A stretch of DNA of 64,000 nt from Otatea glauca (taxonomy: Eukaryota; Streptophyta; Magnoliopsida; Poales; Poaceae), in NCBI GenBank assembly GCA_036346275.1, contig CM070719.1, positions 35,431,591-35,495,590 of the forward strand, given 5' to 3'. Of this stretch, positions 1 through 9,389 are shown one piece after another. Numbering within the stretch: position 1 is the stretch's first letter; the number at the start of each line of letters is the position of its first letter. A program made the translations under genes and the position numbers. The notes beneath the pieces are model-generated. The model did not search any database. It saw only the letters and a program-made list of their open reading frames with translations, and was not told where the DNA came from.

Positions 1-3000
1 ACTAAGAAAATATTAATAACAAAATGCATCATATGAAATTTTACCAACCTCCATCTCATAGACATTCTCCTCTCAAATCCATTTTCAGGAAAATAGGATT
101 TTATTAGGAAAACGTGAGTTTTCAATTTTAATTATTGAAATTGCTACTAGCACCTGTATATGAGCCAAACTTAGCTTACGTAGCCTCCAATCCAGGTGAT
201 AGGCATGAATTCATGATTTTATCCTGCGCAGGTTTGTACCACTTTACCTATAGTAAACCCAACCTCAGTTGAGAACCCAAAATGTTTGTCACTACTCAGA
301 TATTAGATCTCCAACCCTGGTAGCTGATGAGCCGTGGTGTCCTTCACAACGTTCTCCACCCACTCGCAGCCTACTAGTTGTACCATGCTACCGTAGTAGC
401 CCTGATACTCAACCCAAAGTTTTATACATATATAGCCTGAAAGAATCAATCGTAGCTGATTTTCGGTATCGCCTCACTGGGCCTTCCGGTGTACCCAGCT
501 TCACACTCTTAATTATCTACTCTTACGCAATGTGGAGATGATAACATCCTCGTAGGACAACCTTTTCTGGTCATTTCCACACATTATAGTTGATACGAAT
601 TATACGGCTCATTGCCCGAGTGTAGTTGTTTATCCCTATACCATAGCCTATGTAGAGGGCCCCACCGGCGATACCCTTCTCATAGCACCCTCTACCCACC
701 ACATATATAGATATATTCTCCATCACATCAATATCCATTACTACCTTAACGGTTAGTTGACAACCATTCCTCCGACCACCTCCGATTTATGATTTTCTTA
801 AAAGCATTTTTCTCATGCATCGGTGATATCACATATAACAAAATAAAATTGTTGGAAGTTATTAAAATGTGATCAAGGAATCCTTGCCTGAAATTGGATG
901 GAAAAAGATGTCCTCATGCGGATTCTGAAAGAGATCACCGGTCGGATTGGATTGATTTCCTAATATTACAAAATACCACATCTTAAGTGGTTATTATATT
1001 TTCTGCCTGTTTTACAGTGTCCAAACCTTTATTAAAATGTATTATTTGATTTACATCTAATGCCCCTTTTGAAATGTTAGGTATTTTTAATTTACTCCTT
1101 TTATTTAAATGCTCAATTGATTAGGTTGATCTATCTATTGGATTTTAATTAGGTAAATTTAAATCTAAATGACTTACGAATTTTAGATGAAAATTTTCTT
1201 CCCTTTTTCTTTTCTTTTTTATTTTATTTTCTATTCTTTCCTTTTCTTCTTTTCTCCTTTTTCTTCCTTCTTTTTTCTTTATTTTCTTCCTCCCCAGTCT
1301 TATCCCTTCCACTCCCTTCTTCCTTACTCTCTCTCTACTCTCCCGGTCTGGCCCTCCGACCCTGGATCTCCGACCGTCGATCGGTCCTCCTGCCCGCGCC
1401 GCCCTTCGTCGTTGTCAGGCCCATCGTCGGTCCTTGTACCCGGCCTTTAGGCCCCTCCCTACGCCCCCTCTCCCCCGACTGACCGTTCCTACCCCCAGCT
1501 TCTCGACCCACTTGCCCCTGGTCCCCACTAGCCTCTGACTCCTACTCCACTATCGGCTTGGCCTCCAGCCCTCGTCGCCGCCGAATCCCTCCTTGCTCGG
1601 CCTCCCCCACACACAGTTGTAGCCCGATTTGGTGCGTGCCCCATGCGGCCTTCTCGCCCGCTGGGTCATCCACCGGCTTCCATGCTGTGGCCTGCTTCTC
1701 CCCGCCCTCGGCCTCGCTGTTGCAGCCCCAGGCTGTCCCCGCGCTAGGGTCTGGCCACCTTGGTCCAGCCCTAGCGCCCGTGAGCAAACCGGCTTAGGCC
1801 ACCATCACATGCTCCCTTGGCTACCTGCCACGGTCTTCCTCCCCCATACCGAGCTCCACCATGGCCTCCCATGGCTGAGCTCCTCCATGCTAGGGTTGGT
1901 AAGACCCTAGCTCTCCCCTACCCCTTTATCTTCTTAAAGAGCCTAATATTGTGATTTTCTTGCATGTTTGTGATCTGAATGCAAGCATGTATACTATTGT
2001 TTTTGGGTCGATAATGATTCTTAAGCTAGTTGAATGGCAAGTTAGCGGTATTGTGGTCACAGCTGTGGTTTTTGTCGCATGCTGGGCAGTGTGACAATAC
2101 CGCAGTCACGTATGATGCAGCTTCTTGCAACCTCTAAACTGAGACCACGAGTTAATCTACTACCTTTAGTCTTTATTTGAATCATGCTACTGCTATTCTA
2201 TGTTGGGTCTATTGGTGTTGATTATGATTTACCTACTGCTGTGGAGAAATGAAACGGGGTGCAAAATATGGAGTTGATGGTTTTGTGATGGTGATGAAGT
2301 GGTAGCTATCCTCCCTTGCTCCCTGGTCTCCTCTTGACCTCCTAGCTTGGTGGTCTTCTGCTCCTTAGTGCTTGATTGCCTTCTGGTCTTGATGATACTT
2401 GGGGCCTTCTTGCTCCTAGTGACTTGATGCTCCTGGTTGTGCTTGCGTTCATGTGCTTGAGCTCTCTTGTCTTCTTCGTCGCCTTGCTTGGAATGGATGG
2501 CTTGCTCTTGTGGTGGTTTTCTTTGCTTTGTGGAATGATGGAGGTGACTTGGCTGGCTGGGCTCTGGGTGGTCTTGGTGGCCTCCTGGCTGCGGTTGCAT
2601 TTGGGAATGACTGGGCTAAGGGAGTTTGGCTTTGGGTAGAGGATGCCCTGGGAAGGCTTTGCCTTCCTTTCTACTATGTGGTTTTTATCGTTTTACCATG
2701 AGATATTTGGGCACTATTGAGCATGGCTAAGGTTACATGCGGTTCTACTAGGTTTATATAATTCCGGACGATGAATCCTAGTTAGCGAGAGGTGCCGACT
2801 AGCCCCGGACAGTCTGGTATTTCGATGAGCGAATCCTGAACTAATTGATGCAAAAAGGGTCTGACGGTATTTATTTCCCAATTCTTTCTTTGCTTGTGTA
2901 TGTGTATATATTTCGCATTGGTTGCCATTGTTTTAGGTGATTGAAGCTGCAGGTCTTCTAAAGATTTATTTAGCTTGTAGGTCTTTGCAAACTTCTTGTG

Positions 3001-3264
3001 TATTTCAATTGTTATAACAACTATTGCATTTGATTTCAGTGTAGTGAATTAATAAAATTCTGATTATTCTTGTAACATGTTTTAATTATATGTGTCATTA
3101 CTTGGTTGATAATTATTTTTATGTTTGATAAATTTTTAGGTTGTTTCATTCTTATCCCTGCATTTTTGGATTTTGGGTTCCAAAGAGGCCCTAAAATTGA
3201 CTTATTCCTTAGAAAAAAAATACGAGCAATCACTTACAAGTGAGTTTCAAGTGTCAATCCGATG
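1..3264. other. No supported gene; AT-rich flank plus GC-rich LTR-like stretch
   Basis: I recognise no gene here. Bases 1-1180 are AT-rich without coding signal. A pyrimidine-rich tract at about 1190-1330 runs into a GC-rich stretch (1330-1910) that ends in a possible splice donor (GGTAAG near 1900), followed by T- and G-rich sequence to about 2700. This order resembles the untranslated leader of a long terminal repeat or of a gene, but I found no matching second LTR in the window and no conserved protein in any frame. Treat it as unassigned repeat-like sequence. Confidence 0.4.
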
Positions 3265-4520
3265 TAGAGGTGGGCACTTGGGCCGGTCTATTTTGGGCTG
3301 GCCTGAGGCACATCGAGCATGGCCTGATCCAAAGTCCTGCCATGCACGAAGTGGGCCGTGCCATGCCGGCATGGCACTATAGCATGGGTCGTGCCGGGCT
3401 CGAGAACCGGGCACAATGGGTCGCACAGGGCAAGGCCGTTTGGGCTGGGTCCATGCCGGCAAAGCAGGCGGGGGCAAGCCAGCACGGTCGGGCATGGAGC
3501 ACACCGCGGCACTGAGGTGGGGCACTGGGGCGTGGGGGAGAGGGGGGGTTTACCTATCGACACCGCCACCCGTCAAGGTCATCGAACACACGCTGAGGGC
3601 GCCACCCAACGAGGCCCCGACGCCTTGGCTCCCTCGCCGTGACGCATTTGCCGTGGCCGCACCTCCGCTCCACCCTACCATACCACCTCGTTGTCTCGCC
3701 TCGATTCCTCCGCCACCTTTGCTCCACCCCGCCGTGGCTGCGTGGTCTCGGAACCTCCGCCACCTCCCGCCGTGGCCGTGCGCTCGTGCCTCGGCCCCTT
3801 GATCGAATCACGTACATGTGGAGGCCTCCTTCGACGAGGACAAGCATGCGACGACGGGCCAGAGGAAGGCCCTCCCGATCCCGAAAAGGTTGGTGACGAA
3901 GAGGAATACGCAGGCGAGCCCGATGACCCAGGGCACGAGGAAGAAGCCCAGCATGAAGGTCACCGACCCGCAGAGCTTGAGCGCTATGGACACAAGTCGC
4001 ATGGAAGCCACCCCCGCCGCCGAAACTTGAGAGAGACAGGCAAAAGGGGAGAAAGATTGAGAGAGATAGGCGAGAGACTCTCTCTCGCCCGTCTCTCTCA
4101 ATCTGTCTCAGCTCTCTCTCACCTGTCTCTCTCAATCTCTCTCGCCTGTCTCCCTCACTCTCTTTCTAGCCCACTGCCCCCTCTCTTGCCCGTGTTTTGC
4201 ACATCCTCTCGCTCTCTATAACTGTTCAATAATAAATAAATTTTAGTTGTTTTTCCCATAATATTTGTGTCCACTACCTCAACTCTATGCATCTTTGACT
4301 CCTTTCCTCTCGTCGCAATAGTGCAAATGGGTCGAGCCTGTGCCGGCATGACACGAAGCAGGCATGAAACGCAAATAGGCCGTGCCTGGTCTTGCTGAAA
4401 GCGAGCCGAGCTGGCACGACACGGTGGGCACGACTAGCCGTTGCAGCCCGACACGGTTCAGACACGAAGCACAACGGACCTGTGCCGAGCCAGCCCGGCA
4501 CAGCACGACGCCCACCTCTA
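3265..4520. mobile_element. hAT-type non-autonomous DNA transposon, copy 1
   Basis: The ends are inverted repeats: TAGAGGTGGGC at 3265 and GCCCACCTCTA ending at 4520. They are flanked by an 8-bp direct repeat with one mismatch (ATCCGATG at 3257-3264, ATCTGATG at 4521-4528), the target-site size typical of the hAT superfamily. Subterminal regions are rich in GGCCGTGCCGGGC-like words in both orientations. No transposase is encoded. The interior holds a captured gene fragment on the minus strand and a long GAGA/CTCT palindromic core at about 4030-4160. A shorter relative lies at 57285-58083. Confidence 0.85.
3808..4002 (-). pseudogene. Captured gene fragment with two hydrophobic segments
   Basis: A 64-residue frame on the minus strand starts at an ATG (4002-4000) and runs to a stop at 3808. 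It has two hydrophobic stretches: one around SVTFMLGFFLVPWVIGL, the next around VFLFVTNLFGIG, as in a small membrane protein. It is GC-rich, unlike the AT-rich DNA around the element, and reads as real coding sequence rather than terminal repeat. A short piece of it also survives in the second hAT copy (around 57495-57525), so capture preceded the split of the two copies. I do not recognise the source gene. The frame continues upstream into the GAGA palindrome, which is unlikely to be coding. Confidence 0.45.
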
Positions 4521-4794
4521 ATCTGATGCATGGGGTGAATTTTGGCAACTTAACCCAGGCTATATGCGGTGGCAAGAAATCAAGTTGCTATTCAGTCTTA
4601 CTTTCTTTTATAGAAAATATACTTGGTATTTACTAGAAGAAAAATGAATGAACCAATTGGGCTACCAAGTACAGGTAGTCAACATCTGACGAAGTCCGGT
4701 CAATCTTAAGTAAAACTAGGTAGTATTGTGCGCTACGCCACACCGCGCAAATCCTAGTTCGGATTTTTTTGCAAAAAAGATAGAAGTATCTAAA

Positions 4795-5690
4795 TGTAAT
4801 TCTAAATCTTTCAGGTTTAAAGAACTGACGCCTATGTTGAATTTGCGGGACTACGATTTGTTTTTTGCAAAATAACCTGTGTTGAATTTACGGGATCACG
4901 GTTTTTTTATTGTAAAATAATAGGACATCTAAATCTTCGAGGTTTAAAGAACCGACGTCCACGTTGAATTTGCGGGCATGGTTTTTTTACAAAATAACCG
5001 AACCTAAATGTAACTCTAAATCTTTCGGGTTTAAAAAACCGGCGCTTGTGTTGAATTCGCAGAATCACAAGTCCTTTTTGCAAAAATAATCAGGGACATA
5101 AACATAATTTTAAATCTTTTAGGTTTAAAGAGTCAGCGTCCTTGTCGAATTTGCGGAACCACATGGTCTTATTTGCAAAATAACCAGTGGAAGAACCTGT
5201 CCACGATTTCTGATTTTTCGGAGAGCTTTTCCAAAAAAAAGATGGCGCCATGGTTTTTTCTGTAAGAACCCACCTGAAATCTTCGGGGTTTTTTTTTCCA
5301 AAAAAATGTAAGAAGAACCGGGCTACCACGGTTTTTTTCTTCAAAATAACAGGACTTGAATGTAATTTTAAATCTTTTGGGTTTAAAGAACCAGCGGTCG
5401 TGTCGAATCTGTAGAACCACGTTTTTTTTGCAAAATAACGGGACCTAAACGTAATTTTAAATCTTACGGGTTTAAAGAACCGATGGCCGTGTCGAATCTG
5501 CGAAACCACGGGGTCCTTTTCGAAAAATAACCGGTGGGACCTAAACATAATTTTAAATCTTCCGAGTTTAAAGAACCGGTGCTCGGGTCGAATTTGCGGA
5601 ACCACGAGGTCTTTTTTACAAAATAACCGATGAAAGGACCTATCTGCGATTTTGATAAACTGAGTTAAGGACCTAAAGGTAATTTTTCTT
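4795..5690. repeat. Decayed tandem repeat, unit about 90 bp
   Basis: The phrase TAAATCTTnnGGGTTTAAAGAACC recurs at about 4803, 4930, 5017, 5111, 5369, 5458 and 5554, each time followed by a GTCGAATTTGCGGAACCACG-like segment and a T-run with GCAAAATAACC. Spacings are mostly 87-96 bp; larger steps (127 and 258) reflect insertions or lost units. Between 5200 and 5340 a diverged unit is present. The reading frames on the minus strand here are products of the repeat and not genes. Confidence 0.8.
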
Positions 5691-5699
5691 TTCCTAGAG

Positions 5700-6928
5700 G
5701 ACCTCAACGCAGACATGCTGACGTGGCTGCTCTAGTTGGACTGCAATCCCCCCACGCTTAATAGATAAGTTATTATGAGCATTTGTTTGCTATTAATTTA
5801 AGGGAGGTATAATCCTCGTCAGTCAGAATTTTTCGGTTGGTTATGACCTTTTCTAAACAATAGCATACCAAAAAAAAGAGACCCGAATAAGGAATACGCT
5901 ACAATTGGTATCCAAGGACAAAAATCACTATTCATCAAGGCTCTATTATATGTTGATTTTCCTTTTGTATTGTGAAAATTTTAATTCTGAATTTCAGTTT
6001 CGTTCCTGTGCAGGTCCAATCGCATCACTTTCTGAATCGAACAAATAAAATTTTCCACCAGGAAAAAGTGGCTGGCATGGATGAAAAGATAGGCTCCTCA
6101 GATGGTTACATGTCACTTTATCCCATCCTCTTGAAATCCCAAGGATATTTGCGTTAATCCTCTTGAAATCCCAAGGGTATTTGCATTGCAAGAGGGACAG
6201 AAAGCATCAGATGCCATGGCCATATATGTCTAAATTGATGCATGGATGAATTTCAGATCAGAGTCAGAGAGCCACTTCAAGTCACTTTCATTTTTCATGT
6301 CCTTTTAGCCAGCAGCTTGATCACGCACTGGCCAGCTAGGAGGCAAGCATCTTTTACATATGCCACTAAGAGAAGATACAATAACAAAGTCTATTATTTA
6401 CTTCATCTCTCATCCATGTCATCTAGAGTAAATAATAAAAACAACTTGTACAGTAACTATCTCTAAAATTTGTCTCTAGAGAAACACTAAAGCTTTTAAT
6501 TTGGACATTCAACATTAACTTCATCTTTATGGCTATTGGCAAAACACTAACAGTCGCTCACGCCGGCTCTAACACGGGTTTTTGGCTGGCTATAGAACGT
6601 TGTTTCCTGTGAGAAGCTAGCTGCTAAATAAGAGCCGGTTATCTTCTCTCTCATCTTTTCTCACTCTTTCACATAAAACAAAGCTGATGCGTACATGCTA
6701 ATAGTAAGATGAGTTAATTTTATTGTACTGCCCTAAAACAAGGTGATTGGATCTCACATTTATTGCTTTTGTAGTTGCAGCTCTTAGGGTTTTAGTGGAG
6801 GGACCCAACCAAATCCAACTATGTTATGTGGCCCCTTTCATCTAATTGATTGATTTGCTGCAATCAAGTAAGTGGTGCTGGCATGCAACATATATTCTCA
6901 GCTTAACAAGGAAAGGTCTATATTGTAG
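5700..6928. other. No gene or clear element seen
   Basis: AT-rich sequence without a supported coding region. A short exact duplication of TCCTCTTGAAATCCCAAGG occurs near 6124 and 6158. The stretch at 6540-6720 contains an AGAGCCGG-type word and a CT-rich segment that recall small MITEs, but I could not define two matching ends. Confidence 0.4.
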
Positions 6929-7246
6929 TACTCCCTCCGTCCTTGAAAGTAAGGGAGAGAAGCGTTCAAATTATGTCCTCTAATATTAGGGATTGAAAGC
7001 TCTCCCCTTTTAAATTGTGTCCTCAAATTGTGCCCATGCATGCAGATGCACGCAGATACATGCGACCACACATATTTCAAAACAAAAACGCGGCAGATCA
7101 TTTTCTATAATCGTGATTAATTAATGCATGCATGTTGCCAATTAATAGAGGCACAGTATTAAATAGGGGCATTAGAGTCTTTTGGCAGAAATCATAATTT
7201 GTCCTAAAATTTCTTCTGTCCCTTACTTTCCAGGACGGAGAGAGTA
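6929..7246. mobile_element. Stowaway-type MITE (Tc1/mariner)
   Basis: The ends CTCCCTCCGTCC (6931) and GGACGGAGAGAG (to 7244) are inverted repeats that extend to about 25 bp with two mismatches, and the element is flanked by TA at 6929-6930 and 7245-7246. This terminal sequence and TA target are characteristic of grass Stowaway elements. The element is about 314 bp, has no coding capacity and would depend on a mariner-like transposase supplied in trans. Confidence 0.92.
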
Positions 7247-7379
7247 GCATTTTTTATATACTATGGAAGAGGAAAAGCAACTGAGGGAAAAGAATCCTTT
7301 TAGGACAAATGTGGGCGGGAAAGTGCAAGATGCTGACGGCAAGGCTTTCTTTTTCATGCATATAACTGATGCAAGTGTG

Positions 7380-7380
<1 letters not shown>

Positions 7381-7446
<66 letters not shown>
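7381..7446. repeat. (TA)33 microsatellite
   Basis: An uninterrupted run of TA dinucleotides, 66 bp long. Reading frames that cross it on both strands show only alternating Ile and Tyr and are not genes. The length makes it a likely polymorphic marker and also a likely site of assembly error. Confidence 0.98.
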
Positions 7447-7451
<5 letters not shown>

Positions 7452-7824
7452 CTACAGCTGTGTGTACATAGCATATTATACGCACTGGCTAGATTCTGGT
7501 GTCCGACCGAGCCAGCATATTGCAATATACAGCCCATTCAAACTGTCCCCGCCTGCGAAGATGGTTATGGGCCACGCACGGTTTTTTTTGGGAAGTTGCA
7601 TTTCAATCCGCACAGGATTGGGAAGTCGCCTTTTTTACAAGATTTGTTTTTATTGTTGCGTTTTGAAATAAAGTTTTCCCCTATTTTCTCCACATTACAT
7701 TCTCCTATAGTAAAACCCCCTTTCCGAAAAATTTACTATCGAAGGTCTTGATTACAGTAAATATGCACTGATTTAATGGTAAAATTAAGATAAGTTCGTC
7801 AAGTATTTTGTGAATCTTGTGTAG

Positions 7825-7997
7825 ATGAAGACATCCGGTCAGGACCCGGCGAAGGTGAAGAAGATCATAATACAGAGTAGTCGAAGTGACCATGAAGATT
7901 CAGTTGGACAAATCTTAGCCCCAAACTTTGGTTTTCCCGCCTTCACCACCCAATCCCCGCTAGTTCGCGCAAAAAATTGGCGGGAAGGAAGAGGAGA
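7825..7997 (+). other. Possible first exon of the ULP1-like gene interrupted by the MULE
   Basis: An ATG at 7825 opens a short frame rich in Lys, Ser and Asp that precedes the left end of the MULE. Just right of the MULE (about 17780-17870) a similar basic, Ser-rich segment ends in a good splice donor. I infer, without proof, that both belonged to one gene start that the MULE separated. No target duplication was found that would confirm it. Confidence 0.25.
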
Positions 7998-8000
7998 TTT

Positions 8001-8290
8001 TTTTTTAAATAATAATTTTTTTAATCAAATTGCAAAAATATACCACGAAATGAAAATATTTCAGAAATATTCTCCTGTCGCCCGTTGGTTGCGCGACAGG
8101 GAGAAGTCGCTCTTTGGTACGGCGATAAGGACACTTGTCGCCCTCCCAAAAGGCGATTAGTGCCAACTGAGACCATGTCGCCCTCCCAAAGGGCGACAAC
8201 AACTAAATCGATCTCCCAGTGGGCGACGAGAGCGAGCGTAGGCCCATGTCGCCCTACCAGAGGGCGACTTGAACCCGCTTTAAATTCGCG
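8001..8290. repeat. MULE left terminal inverted repeat with GTCGCCC hairpins
   Basis: After the AT-rich outer segment come six copies of a GTCGCCC...GGGCGAC imperfect palindrome between about 8070 and 8270, with loops of about 5 nt (for example GTCGCCC-TCCCAAA-GGGCGAC near 8178). The right end holds five more in the same arrangement. Repeated palindromes near the ends fit binding sites for the transposase, which is an inference. Confidence 0.75.
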
Positions 8291-8334
8291 CGACCTCAGC
8301 GCCCTCGAGTCCATTCTTCGGCCGAAGAAAGAGA

Positions 8335-8415
8335 AAGGGAGGGAGAAGAGAAAGAAAAGAGGGAGGAAGAGAAGGAGAAAAAGGGGAGGAAGAAGAAGAA
8401 AGGGAGGAGGAGCAG
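8335..8415. repeat. Polypurine tract upstream of MURA
   Basis: About 80 bases almost free of pyrimidines, made of GAAAG, GGGAGG and GAAGAA words, lie just inside the left MULE terminal repeat. It is followed at about 8430 by a possible splice donor (CAAGTAAAAT). It probably belongs to the transcribed leader of the transposase gene. Confidence 0.6.
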
Positions 8416-8454
8416 CGCCGGGCCGGACAGCAAGTAAAATTTTTTAGCGTTTAT

Positions 8455-8835
8455 TTTGTTATAGTTTAGGGTTAGATCTAGCTATATTTTGTTATAGTTT
8501 AGGGTTAGATCTAGCTAAATATAGTGTTTATTATGTTTAGGGTTTAGTAATTTTTTTACTGTTTAGGGCTGTATTCCTAAATAAAGTGTTTGTTTTAAAT
8601 ATAGGTAAATATAGTGTTTAGTTAAATATTGTGTTTATTTCAAATATCTGTATAGTGTTTAGGGTTTAGTAATTTGTTTACTGTTTAGGGTTGTATTCCT
8701 AAATATAGTGTTTATTTTAAATATAGCTAAATATAGTGTTTAGCTAAATATTGTGTTTATTTTAAATATCTGTGTAGTGTTTAGGGTTTATTTTGTTTAC
8801 TGTTTAGCAATTTCTTTAGTGTTTAGGGTTGTATT
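8455..8835. repeat. AT-rich tandem repeat rich in TTTAGGG
   Basis: A unit beginning GTTTAGGG(C/T)TGTATTCCT starts at 8561, 8683 and 8821 (periods 122 and 138). It follows a shorter repeat, GTTTAGGGTTAGATCTAGCT, at about 8465 and 8500. TTTAGGG, the plant telomere unit, occurs eight times in 360 bp but not in head-to-tail telomeric register. The repeat lies in the non-coding leader before the transposase start. Confidence 0.8.
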
Positions 8836-9389
8836 CCTGTAGCGGATGTAGCAGCGCTCTAGTATTTAGCAACAAATCATTGTAGGATTAAATTTTAGAG
8901 GTTACGGTTAAACCTAGTTAAATGTAGTTATGTTTTTATTAATATAGTTAGTTCGTGTAAATTTTAGATATAGTTAAACTTACAGGTGATGGTTACATGC
9001 AGTTAAATTTGAGATCGAAGTGCACATTTCTATATTTTTAGGGTTGTAGATGTTTTTAGAAATAGAAGTAGAGAGATGAATTTTTTTAGTAACGTAGATA
9101 TTTTTCGCATAGTTTTAAGAATCTAGTGCTAATTGAACAACTTGAAAATTTAAGGGTGTAATAGTTTTTTGCATTAGTAATGAGCACACTTGGTTCTGAA
9201 GTACCGATATTTGTAGGAATATAGATGTTTTTTAGAAATAGAAGTAGAGAGATGTATATTTTTAGGATTGTACATAGATATATATTTCTTGAAGTGTAGA
9301 TATACGTACGTATAGTTTTTTTAGCAAATAGATATAGTACTTTTTACGAAGAGTAATTCATTCGTGTGTTATTGAATAAGTTCGCAGAT

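Noticed and set aside
1187..1450. Phe-rich frame after an ATG at 1187
   Set aside because: It is a translation of a TTT/TTC-rich pyrimidine tract, then of low-complexity GC-rich sequence.
2229..2701. Leu- and Gly-rich frames on both strands
   Set aside because: They overlap in opposite directions over CTTGG-rich sequence and show no conserved motif.
5090..5716. 208-residue frame on the minus strand
   Set aside because: It follows the 90-bp repeat period; its repeating residues reflect the DNA repeat and show no domain.
4680..5760. Helitron around the 90-bp repeat
   Set aside because: No TC start, no 3' hairpin followed by CTRR and no A-T insertion site could be defined.
7223..7751. Open frames on both strands across the TA run
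   Set aside because: They consist mainly of alternating Ile and Tyr from the microsatellite and show no conserved motif outside it.
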